The notes below the pieces were generated by a model. That model worked only from the letters and a program-made list of their open reading frames with translations. It ran no database searches and was not told where the DNA came from. From the NCBI RefSeq assembly GCF_001423405.1, contig NZ_LMNS01000012.1, positions 483,211 through 547,210 on the forward strand: DNA of 64,000 nt. The letters run 5' to 3'. A program made the position numbers and the translations under genes. The stretch is from Methylobacterium sp. Leaf123. GTDB taxonomy: Bacteria > Pseudomonadota > Alphaproteobacteria > Rhizobiales > Beijerinckiaceae. Of the stretch, positions 50,696 through 61,174 are shown piece by piece. How positions within the stretch are numbered: the first letter of the stretch is position 1; each line of letters begins with the position of its first letter.

Positions 50696-52265
50696 CGTAA
50701 AGGGTCTCGAGAGTGATGAGCGGGAGCTGCCGCTCTCGGGCGAAGCGCTCGGTGTTGGCGCGGGCCTTCCCGCGCACGAAGAACGGGATCTTCTTCAGCT
50801 CCTTCTCGGCATCGGGCGCCCACGGCGCGGTGCGGACCGCGTCGGAACCTTGGATCTGGATGGGGGATGGAACGGGCGCGGACGCGAGGGGGGGAGTCTT
50901 CGGCGCCCGTTCCACGGCGTCCGCGATTCCGCTCGGCCCGCGGCCGAGATGAGACGGGGCGGCGCCATCGTGGAATTCGGGATCTTCGCGGAACATCCCG
51001 AGGAGATGTTCCTCCAGCCCCATCATCAGGGGGTGCACGAGGGTGTCGAACAGGACGTTGGCGCCCTCGAAACCCATCTGCGGCGAGTGGCGGGCGGGAA
51101 AATCCTGGACGTGGATCGGCGCCGAGATCACCGCGCAGGGGATGCCGAGCCGCTTGGCGATGTGGCGCTCCATCTGCGTGCCGAGCACGAGTTCGGGGGC
51201 CGCCGCCTGGATCGCCGCCTCGACGTCGAGGTAGTCGTCGGTGATCGTCGCCTCGATCCCGTGGAGGGCGGCTTCCGCCCGGACCTCGCGGGCGAATTCG
51301 CGGGTATAGGTGCCGAGCCCGACGAGCTTGAACCCGAGTTCGTGCGCGGCGACGCGGGCGAGAGCCAGCGCGTGGGTGGCGTCTCCGAACACGAAAACGC
51401 GCTTACCCGTGAGATAGGTCGAATCGACCGACCGGCTGTACCAGGGCAGGCGCGAGGGCGCGTTGGCGAGGATGGGCGCGGGATCGACGCCGGCCAATGC
51501 CGCCACCGCTTCGACGAAGCGCGTCGTTGCACCGACACCGATCGGCACCACATCGACGAATGGCTGCCGGAACGACTTTTCGAGGTACTGCGCGGCGCTG
51601 CGCGCCACTTCGGGATAGAGCACGATGTTGAAGTCGGCCTCGCCGAGCCGGACGAGATCGGCGGGCGTGGCGCCGAGGGGTGCCACCACGTTCACCGCGA
51701 TCCCGAGGCCTTCGAGGAGGCGCCGGACCTCGATCAGGTCGTCGCGGTGGCGAAAGCCGAGGGCGGTGGGGCCGAGGATGTTGCAGGCGGGGCGCCGCCC
51801 GTCGCGCGGGGCGCGCTCGCCGGGAGCGCCGGCCAGGGCGCGCACGAGGCGGTAGAAGGTCTCGGAGGCGCCCCAGTTCTCCTTCTTCTGGTAGGCCGGC
51901 AATTCCAGCGGGATCACCGGGATCGGCAGGGCGAGCGCCTTGGCGAGGCCGCCCGGATCGTCCTGGATCAGCTCGGCGGTGCAGGAGGCGCCGACGATCA
52001 TCGCCTGAGGCTGAAAGCGCGCGTAGGCGGCGGCGACCGCGTCCTTGAAGATCGCCGCGGTGTCGCGGCCGAGATCCTGGGCCTGGAAGGTGGTGTAGGT
52101 GACCGGCGGGCGCTTGGCACGCCGCTCGATCATCGTGAAGAGCAGGTCGGCATAGGTGTCGCCCTGGGGAGCGTGCAGCACGTAGTGCAGCCCCTCCATC
52201 GCGGTGGCGACCCGCATGGCGCCGATATGCGGCGGTCCCTCATAGGTCCAGACGGTGAGCTGCAT
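50670..52265 (-). CDS. bchB: dark-operative protochlorophyllide reductase subunit BchB
   Basis: 531 residues, normal. The start [20 protein letters not shown] and the HAPQGD segment give Asp36, the unusual fourth ligand of the NB [4Fe-4S] cluster known in this enzyme. [16 protein letters not shown] supplies another cluster-area Cys. A C-terminal domain (about 460-531, [15 protein letters not shown]) is the family's lid. With BchN it forms the catalytic heterotetramer. Five bases separate it from bchN. Confidence 0.98.
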
Positions 52266-52270
52266 GGCCG

Positions 52271-54039
<1,769 letters not shown>

Positions 54040-54093
54040 GGCGTCCGCCCTCGCTCGCCCTTCGGCCCCGTCTTCGGAGACCTCGACGCCCTG

Positions 54094-54123
54094 AGCCTAG
54101 GCCGCGTCGCCTAAAAGTGTCAA
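54094..54123 (-). promoter_or_regulatory. candidate bchF promoter
   Basis: On the reverse strand TTGACA (54123-54118) is followed after 18 bases by TAGGCT (54099-54094). The -35 lies inside the PpsR-type palindrome at 54118-54135. The -10 match is only 3 of 6, at the most conserved positions. Confidence 0.45.
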
Positions 54124-54135
54124 TCCAAGTTGACG
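54118..54135. promoter_or_regulatory. PpsR/CrtJ-type operator between bchF and ppaA
   Basis: TGT-N12-ACG (tgtcaatccaagttgacg), one base off the TGT-N12-ACA consensus and a near-perfect palindrome (TGTCAA ... TTGACG). It lies between divergent bchF and the ppaA-type gene. PpsR encoded at 55212 is the likely ligand. Confidence 0.7.
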
Positions 54136-54159
54136 GTCGTTCCAGATTACATTTCTCAT
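54130..54159 (+). promoter_or_regulatory. candidate promoter of the ppaA/aerR-type gene
   Basis: TTGACG (54130-54135), the right arm of the PpsR-type palindrome, is followed after 18 bases by TCTCAT (54154-54159, 4 of 6 matches). If real, the one palindrome supplies -35 elements to both divergent promoters. Confidence 0.35.
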
Positions 54160-54296
54160 TGGGTCGATGGGGCCGGGGATTGCCAATCGTGAGCGGAAGC
54201 GTATCGTTGTGCTACACGCGTCCGTTGCCCTGGTGCCGATTCAGCGCATTAAATTGCACGCTGCATCCACCGAGCCGCATCCTCAGGGAGACGCCC

Positions 54297-55184
54297 ATGG
54301 GCGACTGGAGGCATTTCGGCGAGCGTCTCGAATATCCTGCCGTGTCACCGGAATGCGGTGTCGTGGCCGAGCCGCTTGTCCCCTCAGCGTTCGAGCTGCA
54401 GCCCGATGGAGTCGGGATGCGCCGACAATTGGCGAGCGTGGTCGAGGCGGAGATCCTGCCCCGGCTGATGCTGGCTCACCGGGATCGGGCGGCGCCTCGG
54501 CCCCCGGTCGCCGGTCGCCAGCCGACATCAGAAGAAGTCCAGCGGCTCAGCGACCTGTTGCTCGCCCGCACGGATACGGACCTCGCCCCCCATCTCCTAC
54601 GCATCCTCGACGAGGGGCTGACCCTCGAAGGCATGCTTGTCGATCTGCTGGCGCCGGTGGCGCGGCATCTCGGCTGGCTCTGGGAGGAGGATGCCTGCGA
54701 TTTCGTCGACGTGACCGTGGCCCTCGGGCGCCTCCAGGCGGCGACGCGCGACCTGTGCGCGCGGTTCGAGAGCGATGCGGTCGATCCCGCGGGGCGGAGC
54801 ATCCTCTTGCTGCCGGGGCCGGGGGAGACACATGTGTTCTGCCTGTCGCTGGTCGCCACCATCTTCCGCGAATCGGGGTGGGACGTGACCACTACCGGCA
54901 CTCAATCGAGCCTCGACGCGGCGGATCTCGTCCGCATGGAATGGTTCGACATCCTCGGGCTGACTTTGTCCTGCGACGTATTCCTGCCCGCCCTCACCGA
55001 CCGGATTCGTGCCCTGCGCGCCGCTTCGTGCAACACGCGGATCAAAGTCTTGGTCGGCGGCCCCTATTTTGCCCGGAATCCTGATCACGTCCGCCTTGTC
55101 GGCGCGGATGGCACAGCGGAAGATGGGCGTCTTGCACCGCTCATTGCGGAAAGCTTGCTTGAAATGCGGACGCGAGCCTGTTGA
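54297..55184 (+). CDS. PpaA/AerR-type cobalamin-binding photosynthesis regulator
   Basis: 295 residues. A helical region (about 75-155) resembles the B12-binding helical cap, with DEGLTLEGMLVDLLAPVARHLG and the W-x-x-D-x-x-x-F pattern WEEDACDFVDVT. A Rossmann-like B12 domain follows: LLLPGPGETHVFCLSL with His179, then FRESGWDVTTTGT. The canonical D-x-H-x-x-G reads E-T-H-V-F-C. PpaA/AerR proteins bind cobalamin and antagonise PpsR/CrtJ, linking pigment genes to light and B12. ATG 54297 follows agggag by six bases. It lies 27 bases upstream of ppsR, so the antagonist and repressor are co-expressed. Confidence 0.88.
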   Translation: MGDWRHFGERLEYPAVSPECGVVAEPLVPSAFELQPDGVGMRRQLASVVEAEILPRLMLAHRDRAAPRPPVAGRQPTSEEVQRLSDLLLARTDTDLAPHLLRILDEGLTLEGMLVDLLAPVARHLGWLWEEDACDFVDVTVALGRLQAATRDLCARFESDAVDPAGRSILLLPGPGETHVFCLSLVATIFRESGWDVTTTGTQSSLDAADLVRMEWFDILGLTLSCDVFLPALTDRIRALRAASCNTRIKVLVGGPYFARNPDHVRLVGADGTAEDGRLAPLIAESLLEMRTRAC

Positions 55185-55211
55185 TAAGGGCGCTTTCAGC
55201 GCCATTACGAA

Positions 55212-56672
55212 GTGTTGACCTTGAGCAGCTTGGCGAGCCCCTCTCCCCGGCGCCCCTCTCCGGCGCTGCAACAGGCAGCCGGTCTCCTCGATGGCGAGGC
55301 GGCCGGGCTGCTGATTGCTGCAACCTCCGATCTCTCCCTCGTGGTCGATCATCACGGGATCATCCGCGATACGATGACCGGCCGGGCCGACCTTGAGGGA
55401 CAGGGCATCGAAACCTGGCTCGGGAAGCCCTGGATCGACACCGTCACGGTCGAGAGCCGGCCCAAGATCGATGCGCTGCTGCGCGATGCGGCGCCCGGCA
55501 CGATGACCCGCTGGCGGCAGGTCAACCATCCCTCCCCCACCGGCACCGACCTGCCGATTCGCTACGCCACTTTGCGTCCGCGCCAGGATGGGCCGATCAT
55601 CGTGGTCGGTCAGGATCTGCGGACGATCGCGGCGTTGCAGCGGCGTCTGGCCGAGACGCAGCAGGCGTTGGAGCGGGACTACGACCGGCTGCGCACCGCC
55701 GAGACCCGCTACAAACTCCTGTTCCAGCTCTCCGGTGAACCGGTTCTGGTGGTCGATGCCGGCACACGGCGGGTGACGGAGATCAACCCGGCGGCGATGC
55801 GGCTGCTCGGCCGGCCGCAGAAGCGCGTGATCGGCCAGGATGCGGCGGACCTGTTCGACGCGGGCAGCCTGCGGGATTTGCAGAACCTGTTTGCCGGCCT
55901 GCGCGTCACCGGGCAGGCGACGGATCTCGTCGCGCCCTTGGCCGGCGGCCGGGGTGACGTCCGGGTCTCCGCCTCCCTGTTCCGTGGCGAGGGCACGACC
56001 TCGGTGCTGCTGCGCCTCGCCACGCTCGTTGCGGCGGCGCCGGAGCGCATCGAGTTCGGACGGGGCGCACTCGATATCATCCAGCGGATGCCGGAGGGCT
56101 TCGTCGTCACCGACGCTTCGCGCCGTATCCTCACCGCCAACACCGCCTTCCTCGATCTCACCCAGCACGCCACCGAGGAGCAGGTCCGCGGCCGGACCCT
56201 CGACAACTGGCTCGGCCGTGGGGAAACGGATGCGCTCGCGCTGTTCGCGATGCTGCGCGATCACGGCTCGGTGCGCCATTTCTCGACGGCGATGCGCGGC
56301 CAGTACGGCTCCGTGGAGGAGGTGGAGGTTGCCGCCGTCTCCACCTCTCACGCCGATCAGCCCTGTTTCGGCTTCACCGTCCGCGCGACGCCGCGGCGGG
56401 CGGCCCCGGTCCACGCCAGCGGCGGGCACGACCTGCCCCGCTCGGTCGAGCAGATGACCGAACTCGTGGGCCGCGTGTCCATGAAGGCCCTGGTGCGCGA
56501 GACGACCGACCTCATCGAGAAGCTGTGCATCGAGGCGGCGCTACGCATCACGCGCGACAACCGCGCTTCGGCGGCGGAGATGCTCGGCCTGAGCCGTCAG
56601 GGCCTCTACGCGAAGATGCGCCGCTACGGTATCGGCGACCTCGACGGCAACGACCCTGAGTTGACGTCCTAG
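55212..56672 (+). CDS. ppsR: photosynthesis transcriptional repressor PpsR/CrtJ
   Basis: 486 residues. An N-terminal PAS-like domain (about 25-135), a coiled-coil linker (about 135-160, LQRRLAETQQALERDYDRLR), PAS1 (about 165-275) and PAS2 (about 285-390) precede a C-terminal Fis-type helix-turn-helix (about 440-475, ASAAEMLGLSRQGLYAKMRR). It represses bch, crt and puc genes by binding TGT-N12-ACA. The only cysteines are C385 and C439; C439 matches the redox Cys next to the HTH of Rhodobacter PpsR, while its partner near residue 250 is absent. GTG 55212 or TTG 55215 serves as start. Confidence 0.95.
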   Translation: MLTLSSLASPSPRRPSPALQQAAGLLDGEAAGLLIAATSDLSLVVDHHGIIRDTMTGRADLEGQGIETWLGKPWIDTVTVESRPKIDALLRDAAPGTMTRWRQVNHPSPTGTDLPIRYATLRPRQDGPIIVVGQDLRTIAALQRRLAETQQALERDYDRLRTAETRYKLLFQLSGEPVLVVDAGTRRVTEINPAAMRLLGRPQKRVIGQDAADLFDAGSLRDLQNLFAGLRVTGQATDLVAPLAGGRGDVRVSASLFRGEGTTSVLLRLATLVAAAPERIEFGRGALDIIQRMPEGFVVTDASRRILTANTAFLDLTQHATEEQVRGRTLDNWLGRGETDALALFAMLRDHGSVRHFSTAMRGQYGSVEEVEVAAVSTSHADQPCFGFTVRATPRRAAPVHASGGHDLPRSVEQMTELVGRVSMKALVRETTDLIEKLCIEAALRITRDNRASAAEMLGLSRQGLYAKMRRYGIGDLDGNDPELTS

Positions 56673-56746
56673 GTCATTTTTCGGTGATCGGCGCTATAGT
56701 GCATCGAGCAAAAAAGGCTGACACCACCCTCTTATTTTAGGTCGTG

Positions 56747-56764
56747 TGTAAAGCTTGCTTGACA
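56747..56764. promoter_or_regulatory. PpsR/CrtJ-type operator upstream of bchG (perfect consensus)
   Basis: Exact TGT-N12-ACA (tgtaaagcttgcttgaca). Its right half includes TTGACA, the -35 hexamer of the bchG promoter, so PpsR bound here would block RNA polymerase. Confidence 0.8.
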
Positions 56765-56786
56765 CACGCGGCGGGGCGCCGATAGC
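56759..56786 (+). promoter_or_regulatory. candidate bchG promoter
   Basis: Consensus -35 TTGACA (56759-56764), 16-base spacer, -10-like GATAGC (56781-56786). The bchG ATG at 56795 is only nine bases after the -10 and has no Shine-Dalgarno, so the transcript may be leaderless. Confidence 0.6.
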
Positions 56787-56794
56787 TTTCGGGC

Positions 56795-57682
56795 ATGGCA
56801 ACCCCCGCGCCGAGCGCCATCCTCGAGCTCCTCAAGCCCATCACGTGGTTCGCACCGATGTGGGCTTTCGGCTGCGGGGTGGTCTCCTCCGGTCAGACGC
56901 CCTCCGGGCAGTGGTTGGTCATTGCCGCGGGTGTGCTGCTCGCCGGGCCCCTGGTCTGCGCCACGAGCCAAGCGGCCAACGATTGGTTCGACCGCCATGT
57001 CGATGCGATCAACGAGCCGCACCGGCCGATCCCCTCGGGGCGCATTCCCGGCCGTTGGGGCCTTTACCTCGCCGCCGGCTGGACGGTCCTGTCGCTGGCT
57101 GTGGCCGCGATGCTCGGTCCCTGGATCCTCGGTGCGGCCCTGTTCGGCCTCGTGCTCGCTTGGATCTACTCGGCGCCCCCGTTCCGGCTGAAGCAGAACG
57201 GCTGGTGGGGCAATTCGGCGGTGGCGCTCTGCTACGAGGGGTTGCCCTGGTTCACGGGCGCCGCCGTGATGGCCGCCGCGATGCCCGACCGGCGGGTGCT
57301 TCTCGTCGCCCTGCTCTACTCGGTCGGCGCGCACGGCATCATGACCCTCAACGACTTCAAGTCGGTGGAGGGGGACCGGGCCATGGGCCTGCGCTCGCTG
57401 CCGGTGCAACTCGGCTCCGACCGCGCGGCGCGCTTCGCCTGCCTCGTCATGGCCCTGCCGCAGATGGTGGTGGTCGCGCTCCTCCTCCATTGGGAGCGTC
57501 CCTGGCATGCGGCTTTGATCGGCGTCCTGCTCGTCGGGCAACTCGTCCTGATGACGCATTTCCTGAAGGCGCCCCGCGCTCGCGCCGCTTGGTACAACGG
57601 CACCGGCACGACGCTCTACGTCTTCGGCATGTTGGCCTCGGCTTTCGCCCTTCGCCCGCTCGTGCAAGGGCTGGCGCCATGA
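56795..57682 (+). CDS. bchG: bacteriochlorophyll synthase (geranylgeranyl transferase) BchG
   Basis: 295 residues, UbiA prenyltransferase fold with about eight to nine helices. The Asp-rich motifs are N-D-x-x-D-like NDWFDRHVDAINEPHRPIPSG and NDFKSVEGDRAMGLRSLPV. It esterifies bacteriochlorophyllide a with geranylgeranyl diphosphate. First of a coupled run bchG-bch2-bchP-tspO; its stop overlaps the next ATG (ATGA). A PpsR site and TTGACA promoter lie directly upstream. Confidence 0.96.
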   Translation: MATPAPSAILELLKPITWFAPMWAFGCGVVSSGQTPSGQWLVIAAGVLLAGPLVCATSQAANDWFDRHVDAINEPHRPIPSGRIPGRWGLYLAAGWTVLSLAVAAMLGPWILGAALFGLVLAWIYSAPPFRLKQNGWWGNSAVALCYEGLPWFTGAAVMAAAMPDRRVLLVALLYSVGAHGIMTLNDFKSVEGDRAMGLRSLPVQLGSDRAARFACLVMALPQMVVVALLLHWERPWHAALIGVLLVGQLVLMTHFLKAPRARAAWYNGTGTTLYVFGMLASAFALRPLVQGLAP

Positions 57683-59058
57683 CCCACGCGCCCGCCGCCG
57701 TCTCTCGATCGTTTTCTCGATCGTTCTCGTGGCTCCAGATCGTCCGGCTCGGCCTCGTCCAGACCGCGCTCGGGGCGGTCGTGGTTCTCATGACATCGAC
57801 CATCAACCGGGTGATGGTGGTGGAGCTGGCGCTGCCCGCGATGGTGCCCGGCGCCCTCGTTGCCCTGCACTACGCCACGCAGGTGCTGCGTCCGCGCTGG
57901 GGTTACGGCTCCGATGTCGGGGGGCGTCGCACGCCGTGGATCGTCGGCGGCATGGCCGCGCTCTGCCTCGGCGGTTTCGGCGCCGCGGCGGCGACCGCGC
58001 TCGCGGCAAGCCACCTCGCCGCCGGCCTCGCGCTCGCCGTCCTGTCCTTTCTCTTCGTCGGCATGGGCGCGGGGGCCGCGGGCACCTTGCTCCTCGTCCT
58101 GCTCGCGACCGGGGTGGAACCCGCGCGCCGGGGCGCGGCGGCGACCATCGTCTGGGTGCTGATGATCGCCGGCTTTGCCGTCACCGCGCCGCTGGCCGGC
58201 CACTTCCTCGATCCGTTCTCGGGCGCGCGGCTCGTCGCCGTGTCGGGCACCGTCTCCCTCATCGCCTTCGCCGTGGCTGTGCTGGCGGTGGCCGGCATCG
58301 AACCGCGCCGCCGCGAGGCCGCTGCCGGCCGGGCCGAGACGAAGCCGCCCTTCCGCGCGGTGCTGGCGCAGGTGCTGGCCGAGCCCGCGGCCCGGCGCTT
58401 CACTGTCTTCATCTTCGTTTCGATGCTCGCCTACAGCGCCCAAGAGCTGATCCTCGAGCCCTATGCCGGCCTCGTCTTCGCGATGACGCCGGGGGCGACG
58501 ACCAAGCTGGCCGGGCTCCAGCACGGCGGCGTGCTCGCCGGCATGCTGTTCGTGGCCGGCGTCACCGTATTCATCGGCGGGCCGGTGCTGGGTTCGCTGA
58601 AGCTCTGGACGGCCATCGGCTGCGGGCTCTCGGCTCTGGCGCTCGGGACGATCGCCCTTGGCGGTCCGGTCGGGCCCGACTTCCCCTTGCGCGCGGCGGT
58701 GGCTGGCCTCGGCTTCGGCAACGGCGTCTACGCCGTGGCGGCGATCGGCTCGATGATGGCGCTGGCCGGGCGCGGCGGCGAGGCCGAGCGCGGCACCCGC
58801 ATGGGCGTCTGGGGTGCGGCTCAGGGCGTGGCCTTCGGTGCCGGCGGCTTCCTCGGCACGCTCGCGGTCGATCTCGCCCGCCTCGTCACCGCCGAACCCG
58901 TCTACGCCTACGCCACGGTGTTCGCGGCGGAAGGCGTCCTGTTCCTCGTCGCCCTGCTCATCAGCCTGCGCGTCGAGCATGTCACCGTCGGCCGGCGGCA
59001 CAACCCGCTGACCGAGACGGCCTCCTTCCAGCTCAACCCCGGCTTCGAGGCGCGGTAA
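57679..59058 (+). CDS. PucC-family MFS protein of the bchG-bchP operon (BCH2-type)
   Basis: 459 residues, about 12 membrane helices, distant paralogue of LhaA in the same window. It shares the PucC marks STINRVMVVELALPA, then VLRPRWGYGSDVGGRRTPWIVGG and SAQELILEPYAGLVFAMTPG. In Rhodobacter the gene between bchG and bchP is called bch2 or orf428; its exact role in pigment handling is unproven. ATGA overlap with bchG and four bases ahead of bchP indicate one operon. Confidence 0.92.
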   Translation: MTHAPAAVSRSFSRSFSWLQIVRLGLVQTALGAVVVLMTSTINRVMVVELALPAMVPGALVALHYATQVLRPRWGYGSDVGGRRTPWIVGGMAALCLGGFGAAAATALAASHLAAGLALAVLSFLFVGMGAGAAGTLLLVLLATGVEPARRGAAATIVWVLMIAGFAVTAPLAGHFLDPFSGARLVAVSGTVSLIAFAVAVLAVAGIEPRRREAAAGRAETKPPFRAVLAQVLAEPAARRFTVFIFVSMLAYSAQELILEPYAGLVFAMTPGATTKLAGLQHGGVLAGMLFVAGVTVFIGGPVLGSLKLWTAIGCGLSALALGTIALGGPVGPDFPLRAAVAGLGFGNGVYAVAAIGSMMALAGRGGEAERGTRMGVWGAAQGVAFGAGGFLGTLAVDLARLVTAEPVYAYATVFAAEGVLFLVALLISLRVEHVTVGRRHNPLTETASFQLNPGFEAR

Positions 59059-59062
59059 CGCC

Positions 59063-60256
59063 ATGACAGACCACGACGCTTCCGAAACCTTCGACGTCGT
59101 GGTGGTGGGGGGCGGCCCCGCGGGGTCGATCGCAGCCGCCGACCTTGCCGCCTCCGGGCGGCGGGTGCTGCTCCTCGACAAGGCGGGGCGGATCAAGCCC
59201 TGCGGCGGCGCGATCCCGCCGCGGCTGATCCGCGACTTCGCGATTCCCGACGCGCAACTCGTCGCCCGCATCCGGTGCGCCCGGATGGTGGCGCCGAGCG
59301 CCCGCGCGGTCGATATGCCGGTCGGCGACGGCTTCGTCGGCATGGTCGATCGCGAGCATTTCGATCCGTATCTGCGCGAGCGGGCCGCGCTCGCCGGGGC
59401 GGATCTGCGCGACGGCCTGTTCGAACGCATCACCCGCGATCGCACAGGTTCCGCCACGGTGCATTACCGCTCCGGCAAAGGCGGCGCGGAACACCGGGCG
59501 CAGGCCCGCCTTGTCATCGGTGCCGACGGGGCGACCTCCACGGTCGGACGCGCCGAGATTCCGGGGCATGCCCGGATGCGCCAGGTCTTCGCCTATCACG
59601 AGATCATCCGGCGCCCAGCGGAGGCCGGGCACGACGGCGCGCGCTGCGACGTCTACTACCAGGGCCGCCTCTCGCCGGATTTCTACGCCTGGATCTTTCC
59701 CCATGGCGACACCGTCAGCGTCGGCACCGGCAGCGCCCGCAAGGGCTTCTCCCTGCGATCCGCGATCCGCGATCTGCGCGCCGATACCGGCCTCGATGCC
59801 TGCGAGACGATCCGCCGGGAAGGCGCGCCGCTGCCGCTCAAGCCGCTGCGGCGCTGGGACAACGGACGCGACGTGCTCCTCGCGGGCGATGCGGCGGGCG
59901 TCGTCGCGCCGGCCTCCGGCGAGGGCATCTACTACGCGATGCTCGGTGGTCGCCTCGCCGCCGAGGCTGCGGGCGCCTTCCTCGCAACCGGCGATGCCCG
60001 CGCCCTCGCCCAGGCGCGGAAGCGGTTCATGCGGCTGCACGGACGCGTCTTCTGGATCCTCGGGATGATGCAGTGGGTTTGGTATCGCAGCGACACCCTG
60101 CGGGAGCGCTTCGTCTCGATCTGCAAGGACAAGGACGTCCAGCAGCTCACCTGGGACGCCTACATGAACAAGGAGCTGGTGCGCGCCAAACCCGCCGCGC
60201 ATGCACGGATCTTCTTCAAGGATCTCGCGCATCTGTTCCGCTGGGTCTCGCCGTGA
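59063..60256 (+). CDS. bchP: geranylgeranyl (bacterio)chlorophyll reductase BchP
   Basis: 397 residues. FAD-binding motif VVVVGGGPAGSIAAADLA at 12-29, family stretch LLDKAGRIKPCGGAIPPRLI, and LLAGDAAGVVAPASGEGIYYAM in the last third. It reduces the geranylgeranyl tail to phytyl using NADPH. The stop overlaps the tspO GTG (GTGA). Length is normal. Confidence 0.97.
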   Translation: MTDHDASETFDVVVVGGGPAGSIAAADLAASGRRVLLLDKAGRIKPCGGAIPPRLIRDFAIPDAQLVARIRCARMVAPSARAVDMPVGDGFVGMVDREHFDPYLRERAALAGADLRDGLFERITRDRTGSATVHYRSGKGGAEHRAQARLVIGADGATSTVGRAEIPGHARMRQVFAYHEIIRRPAEAGHDGARCDVYYQGRLSPDFYAWIFPHGDTVSVGTGSARKGFSLRSAIRDLRADTGLDACETIRREGAPLPLKPLRRWDNGRDVLLAGDAAGVVAPASGEGIYYAMLGGRLAAEAAGAFLATGDARALAQARKRFMRLHGRVFWILGMMQWVWYRSDTLRERFVSICKDKDVQQLTWDAYMNKELVRAKPAAHARIFFKDLAHLFRWVSP

Positions 60257-60762
60257 GCGGCCTGCTGGCCGGCGGCTGGGGACCGCCCATTGTCGCCGCC
60301 CTGGTGGCCCTCGCTGTCGCGGCGGCGGGCGGCGTCGCGACCCGGACGGACGCTTGGTATCGCCGCCTGCGCGTGCCCGGTTGGAAGCCGCCGGATTGGG
60401 CGTTCGGTCCGGTCTGGACCATCATCTTCGTCCTTACCACCGCCTCCGCGATCATCGCCTGGAACGCCGATCCGGACCCGGCCGCGCGGGGCCGGCTCGT
60501 GGCGGTCCTTGCCGTCAACGGCGTGCTCAACATCGCCTGGAGCGTGATCTTCTTCCGGCTGCAGCGGCCCGATTGGGCCTTCGCCGAGGTGCTGCTGCTG
60601 TGGCTCTCCATCCTCGCCGTGATGGTCACCGTCGGTCAGGTCTCGACGCCCGCCGCCCTGCTCAACCTTCCCTATCTCGCCTGGGTCAGCGTCGCCGCCC
60701 TCCTGAACCTCACCATCGTCCGGCTCAATCCGCGCTTCGGGCCGCGTTTCGGGAGCGCGTGA
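60253..60762 (+). CDS. tspO: TspO/MBR family protein
   Basis: 169 residues with five membrane helices. Hallmarks are the basic RRLRVPGWKPPDWAFGPVWTI loop 1, WNADPDPA, the WSVIFFRLQRPDWAFAE motif, and PYLAWVSVAALLNLTI in the last helix. TspO binds and may degrade porphyrins, and in Rhodobacter damps photosynthesis gene expression with oxygen. Here it is coupled to bchP (GTGA) rather than sitting in a crt operon. GTG 60253. Confidence 0.93.
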   Translation: MSGLLAGGWGPPIVAALVALAVAAAGGVATRTDAWYRRLRVPGWKPPDWAFGPVWTIIFVLTTASAIIAWNADPDPAARGRLVAVLAVNGVLNIAWSVIFFRLQRPDWAFAEVLLLWLSILAVMVTVGQVSTPAALLNLPYLAWVSVAALLNLTIVRLNPRFGPRFGSA

Positions 60763-60765
60763 GCG

Positions 60766-61131
60766 GTGGACGGGTTCTTCGCCCCGCTCTTCGCCTCCGG
60801 GCGGATCATCGATGTCATCCTCGTTCTGGTGGCCCTGGAGGCGCTGGTGCTGCTCGGCATGCGCGCCCGCTGGGGACGCGGCCCGGCACCGGGGGCGCTG
60901 CTGAGCAACCTCGCCTCCGGTGCGGCGCTGATGCTGGCCCTGCGGGCGGCGCTCACCGGCACGGCGTGGCCCGGCGTCGCGGCTTGGCTGGCTGCGGCGC
61001 TCGCGGCGCATCTCACCGAGATGGTGATCCGCTTTCGTCGTGCGGGCGCCGCGGCTTCGCCAGGCTGTGACAAGCTGGCATGGAACAACCGAAAGTGGCG
61101 AACGTTCGGTGCGCGTCCGCCGATGACTTAG
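60766..61131 (+). CDS. hypothetical small membrane protein downstream of tspO
   Basis: 121 residues, three hydrophobic helices (IIDVILVLVALEALVLLG; LLSNLASGAALMLALRAAL; GVAAWLAAALAAHLTEMV) and a basic, Cys-containing cytoplasmic tail. No family recognised. The GTG at 60766 follows the tspO stop by three bases, so it closes the bchG operon. It may have a role next to TspO, which is inference from position only. Confidence 0.7.
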   Translation: MDGFFAPLFASGRIIDVILVLVALEALVLLGMRARWGRGPAPGALLSNLASGAALMLALRAALTGTAWPGVAAWLAAALAAHLTEMVIRFRRAGAAASPGCDKLAWNNRKWRTFGARPPMT

Positions 61132-61174
61132 AACTATTCTTTATCGAGGCCTTCGACATCTGGAGATCGGGTTC

